The notes beneath the pieces were generated by a model. The model saw only the letters and a program-made list of their open reading frames with translations. It was not told the origin of the DNA and ran no database searches. From Nephrocerus scutellatus (taxonomy: Eukaryota > Arthropoda > Insecta > Diptera > Pipunculidae): 64,000 nucleotides of DNA. This document shows, one piece after another, positions 21,976-33,690 of this stretch (positions are counted from its first letter, which is position 1; every line of letters begins with the position of its first letter). A program made the position numbers and the translations under genes. The stretch spans positions 107,859,908-107,923,907 of the forward strand of contig OX352763.1 in the NCBI GenBank assembly GCA_947095585.1. The letters are read 5' to 3'.

Positions 21976-22985
21976 ATTGAGTCACAAATCACAATAGCTA
22001 TTATAAGGATGTATAAAATCTGACCAAAAATCTACCTTTTTTGTAATTTCAGAACGTATTACTAAACATAAACGAAAAATAATCTACAAAAATTACACTC
22101 AACTCCAATTGCTTTTCTTTATATCTTATTATTGCCTCTTTCGATAGCACAAATCATTCTAGAAACAATACTCACGGGAAGGCATCTAAAGTGACATGGT
22201 TTTCGTGGTAAATGATTTGCAAATAAAACGCCAAACCAAAACAAAAGTTGACAAGAACAACAAAACTGAGAAATTAGTCTGCTTGCTGTCTTTTCGCCAT
22301 GTTGTTGAGTAAACGAAACCATACCAAAGTTACAGTCTCGGGTAAATTAAACGCAAAAACAAACCATACCCCAGGTACAGTTTGCAAATAGAACGTCAAA
22401 CCAAAACACGAGAGAGAAATCTAAACAATACCCTGCAAATCGAAAGAGCTATATATTTCACGTTGAAATCAAAATATTGCGTTTCGTTTTTATCTGACAA
22501 ACAAGTACTTAAATATATTAAATACTCGTAGCTATATTCAATTAAGCACCGACAATTGTTCGCGGTAACTTCTGTCTCCTCGCAGCTACTTTACCACAGT
22601 GGTATGAGTATTCAAATTCGCTAGGTGATATGTTACAAAATATGGTTTCAGCAAAATATGGGTTTGTCAAAATGATTTGATGCCATTAGCGCACCTTATT
22701 ACCGATAGACGATGGACATGTTCGCGCAACATATTGTCCTGGCATTTAATGATAATTTATCAATTATGTCAGTACAGCGAACTTTGGTCAATAAACAACG
22801 CCATGGTAACCAACGCTGAAATTTTTTGTCCGCCATATTTCACGACCTGAATGACGTGAAATATTTTTTAGAATGAAAATTTGTATGGCGTTTTGTAACA
22901 TTTGCTCAGACGATGGACAATTCTTACGAGCACAACATGCTGCGCGAACGTATCCTATATCTGAGTTTTTTTCTACATATATTTT
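21976..22985. other. Non-coding stretch with one dispersed repeat
   Basis: 22195-22450 carries the repeat shared with 14386-14600 (ACAAACCATACCCCAGGTAC, GAACGTCAAACCAAAACACG). No signal-peptide exon for the takeout gene was found here on the minus strand. The rest has no recognised feature. Confidence 0.45.
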
Positions 22986-22989
22986 AAAG

Positions 22990-23740
22990 TTAGAGAGTAC
23001 CCTTCCGTGAAATTTGAGGTTGTTAACTCTGGCAAAAGTGAAATAGTACTTTTTACCAACAAGTCCAAAATACCGGACTTTGCCCTACCCAAACTCAATG
23101 GTCAGAGACTGCCGCTTACCTCACTCAGAAGCCAAATTTCTCGGCGTAATCCTAGACAGGAAACTTAGCTGGAAATCGAATTAGAATTTAGGCCTAAGAA
23201 AGTATGTATTGCCCTATATGCTAGCAGCAAAACCGTTGGTAGAAAATGGGGATTTGCAGCCAAGGATGGCTCTGTGGCTGTACACAGCAGTGGTGCGCAC
23301 TCTTCTTACCTATGGTGCGCTGGTGTGGTGGCCGGCGATTAATAAAAAGTACAAATTCAGCAAGCTAAGTAGAATAGGAAGATCAGCAGCTGTTGGCATA
23401 ACTGGAGCACTTCGGTCGTATCCCAACGATGCTCTAAACACAATCCTACGCTTTTCTTTTCCGACCTGAAGGAGCTTTCAGAGTACGGCATCACCGATTT
23501 GATATCGTACCGTAATGATACAGGTTGGATATAACTATACACAGCCATCTTTATTTCCATTAGATCTTCTGAGGACTTTGGTTGCAAAACAGCGCACTCA
23601 AGCGCTATTTGAGGACCTCGCCAAGTCGGCTCGGCTCTTTCTACCTACCCTACATAGCGAGCTCTCACTTCGCATCGTGCCAGCGATAAATACAGAGAAC
23701 AAGCAATATTTTTCCAAAATTTTGAAATCGAAATCGAATT
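22990..23740 (+). pseudogene. LINE reverse-transcriptase C-terminal relic (R1/Jockey group)
   Basis: Connection-domain motifs are present: SEIVLFTNKSKIPDFALP-like residues near 23035-23085, AKFLGVILDRKLSWKSN near 23131-23178, LWLYTAVVRTLLTYGALVWW (23271-23330), then RIGRSAAVGITGALRSYPND (23369-23428). This is the order found after the RT palm in R1/Jockey-type elements. 23540-23740 keeps an open frame (DLLRTLVAKQRTQALFED) that I could not assign. The element is truncated at both ends, with a frameshift near 23465. Confidence 0.8.
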
Positions 23741-23744
23741 AATT

Positions 23745-25268
23745 AAAAAAACCCACGACTTATAACAACGTTTTCACTTTTGGTGGTAGTCTTGTCAGGG
23801 TTTGTTCTTTATGCCTCTTTCGATTTGCTAAAGCCATACCCGAAACCATGCCCACAGGTGCCGTGGGCGTCGAAAATCTTTTGTTTACATTTTTTTGTTG
23901 CATGTGTTGTTGTTGTTGTTGTGTTAGTATAAAGAGGAGTATTAGAGGAGTTTTCTCCGAATCTATAATGCAAATATTTGCATGTATTCCATTTACTATC
24001 ACAAGTTCTACAAGTTTATTATGAAATGATAAAAGAAATGCCACTTTTAGTTTTTAGCAATTTCGATATACAGCGCAAAAGTAGGCGATACTTGTTACAA
24101 TTGACATAAATTAAAAACGAGTGTTATCAACTCATGGGATTTACTATTTTTAATATTTAAATAAGAGAATTTATATGTTTTTATGTTTTTGCCGCAAAGT
24201 AGTAGTTACTTTTAAGAGAGTAACTAAAGTAAACCAAAGTAAGTAAAGTAAGAAAGATGATAAGTTACTCCTCATAGGAAAGAACTAAAATAGCTGCGAG
24301 GAGAAAGAAGTTATTGTAAGGAGTTGTCCGTATTTAATGGAACATAGCAATTGTAACGAAAATAGTAGTTTTAGTACGCTTAACATCGCCATCTGTAAAA
24401 TTTAACAATAATATTGTATATGTGGGGAATATTATATAAATACCAGAATGTTCTGGTATTTGCTACGTGGTTTAAAGAACACAACCTTCTCAAAACTGTT
24501 GATTTATTATAAATCCATTTCAATTTCCATTCCTTTGGTATACTCTGTCCCAAAATCCATCGGCAACAAGGATATTACCCAAAACCTAGCCGACCATTTT
24601 GACTACAACAGCAACAGCTCACCACATCGAGTAGTTCCCGCCCACTACGACATGAAACAACCTCCAAAATGCCCTGCCAGAGGAGCAGGGGAGGCAACAA
24701 CAGTGACAAGTTATCACTACGCAGAGCGCTACTACGATCACATATCTGGGAACGCAGACAGTAGGCGAACCTTGCACAAAAGATGTCCAACATGCGATCA
24801 TGCTTAGATCAATACATAGACTAGAGTATATGTCTTTCACTTTCCAAACATAGAACCCATCTAAAGAAGGCTACGGGGTCAACGAACTAGCTGATGAGGA
24901 CAACGAACCGTGGACCTTTGGCGACAAATCTAATGAAAAGAAACAATTGCAACAACAATAATACAAGGGGGCTCGTCAACATATGCGCACGCAACAAAAA
25001 CCACACAAGTGCAGACAGTTACACGCAAAATGGAAATAATGCAAAACAAGAGCAATCTCCAAACAACCACAAAAACAAGGGTGCTTGTCAACATATAAGC
25101 GCGCATAAGGAAAAGAAAATAAAAGACAAAGATGCTGCATAGCAACAACGATCATAACGAAACTCTGGACAAACCATGGGAATGCAAGTCACGGCTTTTT
25201 AGATTTTTTAACCGTTTCAGCGTGCATGCAAGGAGGCAGAAATCCAAAAAGCTGCCTCTTCCCTCTGG
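23745..25268. other. Stretch without a recognised gene
   Basis: A 119-codon frame at 24448-24807 has no recognisable domain, though a block rich in H, Y and C could be retrotransposon gag debris. A 22-bp palindrome, AATACCAGAATGTTCTGGTA plus TT, lies at 24439-24460; its right half matches the start of the candidate LTR at 50642. 24960-25130 holds two copies of a roughly 50-bp block (GTCAACATAT core) about 118 bp apart. Confidence 0.4.
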
Positions 25269-25269
25269 A

Positions 25270-25816
25270 CAGTAGACGAGTTCGTTAGTACATAGAGTCT
25301 TCTGAAACCGTAATCTAGCGAAGTATTCTTGTCACTAACCAGAATACTGGACATCAGACTCTTCTGAAACCGTGATCTAGCGAAGTAGATTTTTTCACTA
25401 ATCAGAATATTGGACACACGGTCTCTTCTGATCTAGCGAAGTTTCCCTTTTCACTAATCCGTGATCTAGCGAAGTATCCTTTTTCACTAATCAGAATATT
25501 GGACATATGGATTCTTCTGATAACGTGATCTAGCTAAGTGACCCTTTTAATAAATCGTGGCCAGTACTCTGAATCTTTTGAAGCCGTTATCTAGCGAAGT
25601 ATCCTTTTTTACTTATCAGAATACTGGACACACAGACTCTTCGGAAACCGTTATCTAGCGAAGGTTCCTTTTCATAAATCAGAGTACTGGCCACATAGAA
25701 TCTTTTGAAGCCGTGATCTAGCAAAGTATCCCTTTTTATAAATCAGAGTACTGGCCACATAGAATCTTCTGAAGCCGTGATCTAGCGAAGTATCCTTGTC
25801 ACTAATCAGAATACTG
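25270..25816. repeat. ~65-bp minisatellite, about nine copies
   Basis: Each unit contains TCTTCTGAAACCGTGATCTA, then GCGAAGTATCC, TTTTTCACTAATCAGAATA and CTGGACACATAGA. The TCTAGCGAAG core occurs near 25313, 25375, 25430, 25463, 25528, 25590, 25652, 25718 and 25780. Spacing is 55-66 bp apart from one unit of 33 bp, and units differ from each other. No gene in it. Confidence 0.92.
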
Positions 25817-25824
25817 TTAATTAA

Positions 25825-26035
25825 ATTCACTATATTAACTTAGCGTGCCCGTGACTGGCTGGCTGGTCAGATTTTCTGATCAATTTCTAACCCATTTCCC
25901 AAAGTCCTATTTTATTGAAATTATGCATACATGTATGTATATTTCCGGTGACAATACTTTCTATTAATTTCAGACATATCGGGCAGCGGGATCGGGGGGC
26001 TACCATACAAATTTTTGCATTTAGCGGCATCATAT
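25825..26035 (-). mobile_element. DINE/Helentron-like element, inverted
   Basis: Read on the minus strand, it ends with GTTAATATAGTGAATTT and carries a short CCAG microsatellite, the AATAAAATAGGACTTTGGGA block and GGAAATATACATAC. This is the same order as the copies at 2.4, 7.7 and 13.1 kb. Its other end fades after CCCCCCGATCCCGCTG. Confidence 0.6.
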
Positions 26036-26724
26036 CATATCATACTGAAATCACTGTATTCTGTGTACTGTGATGAGCTGATGCGCTGTAAGCAGCGCTG
26101 CTTGCTTTACGATTGTGGTTGTTTTGTTGTTGTCTTGCAGCAGAGAGTATAGAGATATCAAGAGTGAGTAGAACAAATATTTTTATACAAAAATGAATGG
26201 TTTCGCAATTGAAATGTGTTGTATACTCAGTTGTGTGAGTGCATTCTTAATTTGTGTTTTGTACAATAATACGAGTATATGAAGAACTGGTTACGCATTC
26301 AACTGCTTTACAGCTTAACTCAACTCAAAGAAAGAATTTTAGTGGTACTTCCTACTTCGTACTTCGTTGTGTGTACGTCGCACCGGCAAAACATTCTCTA
26401 TAAAAAGCCCAACTCCACGCATACTTATGCTGTAAACCAATCCAAAACGCATGTGTGTTTGTGGGATGTGAATACAGTGTACAAAAAATAAGTAGTCGCA
26501 AAGAGTGAGAAACTTAAGATGTGGTAGTGGGAAACAGAAAAATTTTATATGGATTTTGCTCTTTAGTTGATTACTAATACAAATACGTTTTGGATGAATC
26601 TAAGCAAGTATCGGAACAGTTGGGCTTTCTATAGAGAAGGTTTTGCGCACCGGCCATGCGCTGTGTCTGCTATGTTTTCACCACCAAATGGGGATTTTCA
26701 TCACAAAATCGAATCTCCGATCAG
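26036..26724. other. Stretch without a recognised gene
   Basis: Frames of 60-70 codons have no recognised domain. The sequence is unremarkable AT-rich DNA between two DINE-like elements. Confidence 0.35.
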
Positions 26725-27990
26725 AGAGTTTACAAGAAAAATTGCAATTTTTAAATTCGCTTGCCCGTGGCACGTCTGTCTGTCGGTCAGTCGGTCTGTT
26801 TGTCGTGGAATCTTGCGATCAATTTTTAACCCACTTTCCAAAGCCCGATTTTATTGAAATTTTGCACACATGTGTATTTGGGGCCCATATAAATTTTTTC
26901 AAAATTAACCACGATTTCCTTTAAATTTTATACACGTATGTATCTCCGATGGACAACACTTTTTGTAAACATTTTGTATACCCCGGGGTCCCGGCTCCCG
27001 GGGTCGTGGGGACCAAAAATTTTTTTAAAAAAAATTAACCAGATTTTCTTCAAATTTTCTATACATGTGTATCTCCACGAACAACATTTTTTGTAAAAAA
27101 TTTGGAGACCCCGGCCTCCGGGGTCGTGGGGCCCCATACAAATTTTTTCAAAAAATTAACTCGATTTTCTTCAAATGTAACACACATGTTTATCTCCGAT
27201 GGACAGCACTTTTTGTAAAAATGGGGCCCCAAAAACTTTTTAAAAAAAAATTAACCCGACTTTCTTCAAATTTTACACACGGGTGTACCTCCGATGGACA
27301 AAAATTTATGTAAATATTTTGGAGACCCCGGGCCCGGGCCCCATACAAATTTACCCGACTTTCTTCAACTTTTATACACGTGTGTATCTCCGATGGACAA
27401 CACTTACTGTAAACAAATTACAGACGCCGGGCCCTAGGGTCGTGGACCCTCATACAAATTTAAAATAAAAATTAACCCGATTTTGGTAAAATTTTATACA
27501 CATTTTATCTCCGATGGACAAAACTGTTTTGGACATTTATTGAGCGATTGGGCCCTGAAGCCCGAGGGGTGCCCGTATAAATTTTTTAAAATTATCCCGA
27601 TTTTTTTCAAATTTTAAACATACGTTTATCCCGATGGACAAACGTTTTTGTAAAAATTTTGGAGCGAATGGGCCCTGAGGCCTGTGGGTGGGGCCATACA
27701 TTTTTTTTTAAAAATTACCCCGATTTACTTTAAATTTTAAACATATGTGTATCTCCGATAGACCGAACATTTTGTAAAAATTTTTGAGTTTTTGATTTAA
27801 ATTTTTTTCCAATACAAATTTTTTTTTACACATGTGTATCTCCGGTGAGAACAGTTTTTGAAAAAATTTTGAAGTAAAGGGGGCATTAATATTAATTTTT
27901 TCCAAATTAACGCGGTTCAAACTTTGCACAGATATGTATCTCCTAATGGAGAAAATACGGGCATATGAAAAATTTTAATTTTTTTGGTTT
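26725..27990 (-). mobile_element. DINE-like element with about ten central tandem repeats
   Basis: The end block (26750-26870) has the family's GTCTGTCTGTCGGTCAGTCG microsatellite and the inverse of AATAAAATCGGGCTTTGGAA. It then runs into tandem units marked by TATCTCCGATGGACAA-type cores near 26941, 27070, 27193, 27288, 27386, 27508, 27628, 27750, 27837 and 27939 (87-129 bp apart). Units from about 26990 to 27690 also hold a GC-rich patch such as CCCGGGGTCCCGGCTCCCGG followed by GTCGTGGGG, which can pair with itself. The structure resembles Drosophila DINE elements with central tandem repeats. That link is an inference from architecture. No coding capacity. Confidence 0.72.
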
Positions 27991-30244
27991 GTTTTTTTAA
28001 TTAACAAAATCCCCCATTACGAACTCTCTAGAGAGCCTAACAATAACAATATTATGATATTGAAACTCGTAGATACAATTCTGGATTGTTAACGAGTGTT
28101 GTAAGAAGGAAGGGTATGTTTCACTTCCATTTCCTGATTTTGCTGTGGTCGAAACCTTTTGAGAATTCACTAAGCAGATAAAAAACTTTGTTACTAGGTA
28201 ATAAAGGTTCCGTAATCCATTCTATTGATTGAAATATAATAAATTTTCCCACGAGATCTTCTTCTGTAATAGATTCTTAAGTCGCACAAACAAAAAATTG
28301 TCTAATTTTGCGTCAATGTTCACTCTGCTTCCTGTCTTAATAATAATCACTTACGCAGTCCGTTTGGTACCGCACTGTGTATCAGCACTAAACTAACGTT
28401 AATGATAAAAAATAAGTGCAACAAGAGGTTAAATTTGAACATTTTTAACCGATCTGTTACTGGGCACAGTAGACGAGAAATAAACTTCATGCCACAGCCG
28501 CTGGCTCTCTTTTATACTGTAGTACTGGAAATAGTCGATTTAATGAACAACGCAACATGAACTATTTCAATGGTACATTGTAACATGTTACATGAACATT
28601 CCGATAAAAATTTGTTCAAAGTAAGAATTAATAATGATGAATATTGGTTCTATTAGTAGATAAGGATAAAAAAGGTCAGAAGCACCTATTAAGCACAACC
28701 TCGACTAATTATTACGAGAATAACAAATAGAATATCGATTACATTGTATTGTATACATAGTTTGATCTTTTACACAACTCGTTGACCACATTTATGATGA
28801 TAGGGAACAAGTCAGCGTCGCTTAAGTACCTTCGATTGAATTGCAAGCCGTCCGTAATATTAATAATAACAAAATGAATAATGTATTTCGATTACACAAC
28901 TCACGGGATATACTGCAGCGGAAGTACAACCGGTCCGCATTTGATCTGCATTTAAATTTATTTGATTATTGGAAACGTCTTTAAATTGGGGTCATTGGGG
29001 TACATGAACATAAATACTAGTGTAACGAAAAGGGTTTTACTTGTATCGCCTTGCCTTTATAATTCCCTAACAATTAGTCCTAAGAAATAAGTGTGGTGTC
29101 GTTATTTAACGTATATGGTCATCTCGCTGAAAAGACCTTTAATGCGGGAGGGTTGGTGGGTAAATGGAACCGCAGAGATTGGCCAGAGCCAGCGCTATTG
29201 CTCCTTTCTAGTTTCTATTAAATGTGGCTTACCGCTCACGACTTAGACATGCTAGAGCGTGGTTATTTATGTGTTTGTGAATAGGGTTGATTTAGATCTA
29301 TCGAGCGTTAAACGCTGTTGTACCTGTACCAATCGAGTGAAGATACATCTGTCGAAGACGTCTCCGAACTGAAGAATAGAATGAATTCGGCCTCAATTAC
29401 GTGCCCACAGAACCTAAAAGCTAAAACATTGAACAATACCACTATAGATTGTACGTTTACCAGAAGTATGTTCTACATTGTTACAATATTGTTGGCAATG
29501 TCAGTTCGAAAGCGTTCGTACACCTCTACTGTAAAAACAGCCATGTGCTTTTTTAATGTACGTAAGCCTACACAAAATTTCCGCTTATTGTTATAAACGT
29601 CATTCTCAACCCTGCTCAAGACTGCCTCTACAAATGTCATACTTAAAATATCACGCGCAAAATTTAACAAAATGGATCGAAACGTCAAACTTAATAATTT
29701 TGAAGAAAAATGAAAAATTCTGTATTGCTACTGTATTGCGAATTATTCGAATTCGCGGAACTGTCACTCTGTAATTCGAATCCAATCCAATCCAAATTTA
29801 CGAACATCGAACAAACCTTCGTTTCCAACTTCAATGTCAATTTCTTATCGCAAATCTGGCACTCTGTTTAGCTAAACAAAATGTCAAAGTAATTCAAAAT
29901 CGCATAACAATCAATGTTCTATTGCGATTTGGCTTGCGGATGTAAAGATAAGCAATTGTGTTTCTTTTAAAATGTAAGTAATTTATTATATAAAAAATTA
30001 TTTTTAGGCTGGTTTATTAAACTTTCTTTCCCAAATATAAATAAAACAAAATTGCTTCAAACGAGAATTGCTTCAAATTGACATTTCAACGTTCGATACC
30101 TAAAACTAGATTCACACAATTCATAGCCCCAGTTGGCAATACTTCCATTCGATTCTGTTTTCTTACAGGATGACGGCTAAGATTAGAATCGCAAAGCACT
30201 TTCGTAAAAAATTTTACCTTCGAGTAGCAATACAGAGTTATGGC
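27991..30244. other. Stretch without a recognised gene
   Basis: 28006-28050 (CATTACGAACTCTC, AGAGCCTAACAATAACA) resembles the end of the candidate LTR at 50642-50949 and may be an LTR scrap. The 92-codon frame at 29318-29596 has no recognised domain. An acceptor-like TTTTCTTACAG precedes 30169 but no exon could be supported. Confidence 0.4.
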
Positions 30245-30535
30245 GCAGGTATGTATATCATCATCACCATATTTGGCTCTACAACCGGGGTCCGGTCCTG
30301 CCCTCCCGCAAAAAGTCTCACCGCCGATCCCGATTTCGAGGCGATGTCATCCAGTTTGGCATCCCTAAACTCTGGGCGTCCTGGTCTGCGCCATCTTTCC
30401 AGCGTAGGTTTTGCCGGCCTCGCTGTCGTGTTCCATAAAACCTACCGCAAAGGACTTTCCGAGCAGGATCCTCTTCGCTCATGCAAGCTTGGTGTCCTGC
30501 CCACCGGAGCCTACCGAGCTTAATTTTCTTTACAA
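30245..30535 (-). pseudogene. LINE 3'-terminal coding tail
   Basis: The minus-strand translation reads MSEEDPARKVLCGRFYGTRQ, GRQNLRWKDGADQDAQSLGM then PNWMTSPRNRDR and DFLREGRTGPRL. It stops just before a GATGATGATG-type tail near 30252-30265. This is the conserved end of RTE/Jockey-like LINEs (RxRWxDxVxxDxxxLGxxNWxxxAxDRxxWR), with a short microsatellite 3' end. A related tail lies at 31949-32130. Confidence 0.72.
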
Positions 30536-30559
30536 AGTCGAAATCGCGGTAAAAATGGT

Positions 30560-31777
30560 AATACTAGTGTTTTCTGATGACTATGTCAGTCAAAAAGTTT
30601 AACATTTTTGGAGGTTATGTTTCTCAAAAGTAATCTGTCAGTTCGCATCGCAACATTGTTATTTATTTACTTGAAAAATTGAATTCAGTGAAAAATGGAA
30701 TTATCGCGTGATAATTTTCGTGTGATGATTTTTTACGATTTTCGAAAGGGACTAACTCAACAAAACAGTGCATCTTCGAATCACTTCATTCGACTTTTGT
30801 CGACGAAGCACCATCCTTGGTTAGTGTTTATAAATTGCAAAATGAATTTAAACGCGAACGTCGTTCACTCAAAGACGAGCCTCGTGAAGGTCGTCTAAAA
30901 ACAGCTGTTGCGCCAGAAAACATCAATGCTGTGAGAAAACTGATTGAAGAGGATCGTCATGTGACTTATCGGGAAATCGAGGCATGCCTAGGCATTAGTA
31001 ACAACAGCGTATATACGTACATGAACATTTAAAGGTGCGGAAGCTATGTGATCGTTGGAATTCCCCATTTTTTGACAGACGCACAAAAAAGGGTTGTGTC
31101 GATTAGTGCCGCCAAATGCTTGAAAAGTTCATTGAAGGTACTTCCAAAAACGTATACATGATCGTGACAGGTGGCGAGTCATGGATAATTTGGTATGAGC
31201 CGGAAAGAAAAGGGCAATCGACTGTTTGGGTCTTCCAATTCGAAGAAAAACGAACAAAAGTTGTGCGAGCTCAGAGCGTTGGGAAGCAAATGGGCGTGTT
31301 TCTTCACAAAAACTGGTCATGTGGCTACTGTGGCTCTTGAAAATCAAAGAACAGTTAATTCAACTTGCTATACGACCACCATTTATTTGCCCGAGGTTTT
31401 CAACAAATTGAGAAAAAACAACAAGCATCACGAGCTCAACCACATCACATCAAACAAGCGAGTATTTGAGCACAAAAACGATCGAATTGATGGGTCATCC
31501 GCCGTACAGCTCCGACTTGCCACCCAATTACTTCTTACTGTTCCCAACAATCAAAGATAATATGCGTGGACAACGATTTTTATGGCGTGAAGAAGCGGTA
31601 GAAGCGTTCAAGAACCATGAAGCACGAATCATCTTCTGACTGGAAAAAGTGTTTCGATAAATGGTTTGAGCGTATGCCAAATTGTATAGATCTTAAAGGC
31701 GAATGATTTGAAAAGCAATTTTTGATGAAAAATTTTAATTTTTTTATTACTTTTACTAAAAACTTTTACGGCATCCC
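30560..31777 (+). pseudogene. mariner (irritans-type) transposase relic
   Basis: The N-terminus is MELSRDNFRVMIFYDFRKGL at 30695. A frameshift leads to VYKLQNEFKRERRSLKDEPR, EGRLKTAVAPENINAVRKLI then HVTYREIEACLGISNNSVYT (30820-31010). Next come the first catalytic block, IVTGGESWIIWYEPE (31161-31205, D of the usual GDES replaced), SVGKQMGVFLHK and an LPEVFNKLRKNN block (31388-31424). The second Asp region is lost. GHPPYSSDLPPN-like residues near 31492-31530 mark the third. The order and residues fit mariner irritans-subfamily (DD34D) transposase of about 345 residues. It is dead, with catalytic residues missing. The right end GGCATCCCTCG at 31763-31773 resembles a mariner inverted repeat; no left partner was secured. 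Confidence 0.85.
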
Positions 31778-31948
31778 TCGTAGAGCCAAATATGATGATG
31801 ATAAGAACACAATCCTTGACTCTTCGTGCTCTTTGTGTTGCACTGAATATTTGGTTATCAGAGATCTTAAATAAAGAGTAAGAGTTTTTCTGATGTTAAA
31901 CTTAAAGATAAAAAATGTATGGCATTTGCATTAATACATACTTGAAAA

Positions 31949-32130
31949 TCAAATATGGACAAATGGTTGTTCTTCATCATCAGTTATAGCTCTATAAGTT
32001 GGGTCCGATCCGGGCTTTCCGCAAAAAACGTATCCACTGATTCCAATTTCGAGCAGTCTTCCAATTTTGGTGTTCCAACGCACTGTACTCTCATGCTGGG
32101 AATATAATTTTGGGTCAATTAAAAAAAGAA
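31949..32130 (-). pseudogene. LINE 3'-terminal tail, second copy
   Basis: The minus-strand frame WKTARNWNQWIRFLRKARIG, then PNL and stop, aligns with PNWMTSPRNRDRR and DFLREGRTGPRL of the 30245-30535 copy. It ends in TGATGATGAAG. The longer 108-codon frame over 31949-32275 is in a different register and should not be read as a gene. A similar GAGCCAAATATGATGATGAT end, on the plus strand, sits at 31778-31797, next to the mariner relic. Confidence 0.65.
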
Positions 32131-32289
32131 CAATTGGTTTGTCTATTTTCAAATAAAATTGGGAAATTTGCACAACATTAGCCAAATATGCGCTCGCGCT
32201 CCTACATACGAAATAGCTGAAAACACCAATGATAGTTTCTACGAGCTCCCCGAGCAATGCCTCAAACTTCTCCAAATGACAAATTATAC

Positions 32290-32540
32290 GAGCTTAACAG
32301 CAATATCAACCGAGCCAAGAAACTATGTAGACGTTTGAGATGGCTAGGACATGTAGAATGAATGGACATCTCCTCTCAGGCTTTCTAAGTCTCCAAATAT
32401 ATCACAGAGTAGAAGAAGAGCGAAGTATAGGAAGGCCTGGTATTGGGTGGTCCACACAAGCTGCAAAGGATAGGTGGGCGCGATTGGAGGCACTTAGCAA
32501 AACACTGACTATGATGGGGAGACAAGTTAGTTGAGATCCA
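32290..32540 (+). pseudogene. LINE RT C-terminal fragment
   Basis: LCRRLRWLGHVE (32321-32355) is the typical LRWLGHVxRM motif near the end of RTE/Jockey-type LINE polymerases. A frame change leads to IYHRVEEERSIGRPGIGWST and AAKDRWARLEALSKTLTMMG, matching the GRPxxxWxDxxxxDxxxL block only loosely. It is short and lacks the core domains, so the clade is unknown. Confidence 0.6.
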
Positions 32541-32559
32541 AGTTCACCTCCTCGAACTG

Positions 32560-33690
32560 TAGCGCTACCTAATAATTTTTCTTAATTAATCAAGGTCCAA
32601 TTAGTGGGTATGTAGGTATAAAACAAACTTCTTTAGGTTATTTTTGAGTTTATTTATTTAATTAATAAGTTTCATTAAAGTAAATATTTTTTTTTAAATC
32701 ATAAATAAATTGATTTTATTTAAGGTTTTAGGAAATTAAGTTTAGTTATATAATACAATTGTTTTCTAGATTTTTATTTTTTCATTTAAACCTTAATAAT
32801 AAGGATAATAATTAACTACTTATTCAATGATATATTTGATATTTTGTATTTTTCAATAGAAATACATAGGATTTAATTCATTGTCTGTCTAGACTCTAGT
32901 AGTCTTACTGAATACTTGACATAGTAATTGAGTTGGTTAAAAGTTAAAAAGACAATAATTTAAACCAAAGAACTTTATATTTTTGATTAACTTTAGAAAC
33001 TATTAGGAATTCAATCAGATACAATGCGGTCTTTTATTATAGTAATATTTATTACCTTGGGTAATAAAAAATAAATACATAAATGTGATTATCTAGGAAG
33101 CAATGAACACGTCATCTTATATATATGTTAAATCTAAATAAATAAATAATATTTTTTATTTAATTACAATAATAATATATTAATATTAAATATTAAAGTT
33201 AATATTAAAACAATAAATACAAAAGTTGCATTTGATTTGTTTTGTATAAAAGAAAATTAAGTATTTTTTTAATTGTAATTGTAAGAATAGCCAATTTTTA
33301 ATAAAATTTTATTTTAAAAGAAAAAAATCAGTACCACCTACTCTTTTTGGAACAATTATCAAGTTAATCGGAATCACAAAATTCAATTTGCAGTTAAAAA
33401 AAAAAAAAAACTCAAATGAGTTTATTAATTATTTCGCAATACCGTAATATGAAACCATCTTTTCGAACTTCAAAAAAATTAAAATATTAACAACATACTT
33501 CTCGGGAATTGTAGTAACACCATTTTTTAAATCTAGTGTTGGCAACACTACAACTATGACACATGAATATAAATGTTCTTCGATCGCTGTCAAGGCACCT
33601 TATTCTGTAACCACAAATCAGATTGAATTAAATAAATTGTTTTTAGTGATTGTACTAGTAATCTGTTGATTTTATTACATTCAAGAACCC
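32560..33690. other. Very AT-rich non-coding stretch
   Basis: Long A/T runs dominate, especially 32640-33330, and no frame has recognisable content. It separates LINE tails from the piggyBac relic. Confidence 0.5.

Noticed and set aside
22563..24325. Inverted similarity CTCCTCGCAGCTA / TAGCTGCGAGGAG as ends of a 1.7 kb transposon
   Set aside because: Only about 30 bp match imperfectly, there is no target duplication, and the interval holds an unrelated LINE fragment.
24889..24915. Hammerhead-ribozyme-like CTGATGAG followed by CGAAC
   Set aside because: The GAAA part of the core and closing stems I and III are not present; a chance match.
25270..25816. CRISPR-like array
   Set aside because: Units are contiguous and degenerate over their full length with no unique spacers, and the DNA is eukaryotic.
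30170..30523. 117-codon plus-strand frame preceded by an acceptor-like TTTTCTTACAG
   Set aside because: Most of it overlaps, antisense, the LINE tail at 30245-30535, which has recognisable motifs; the plus-strand peptide does not.
31949..32275. 108-codon minus-strand frame that looked gene-like
   Set aside because: The true LINE tail lies in another register of the same strand (WKTARNWNQW...FLRKARIGPNL); this frame is a shadow of it.
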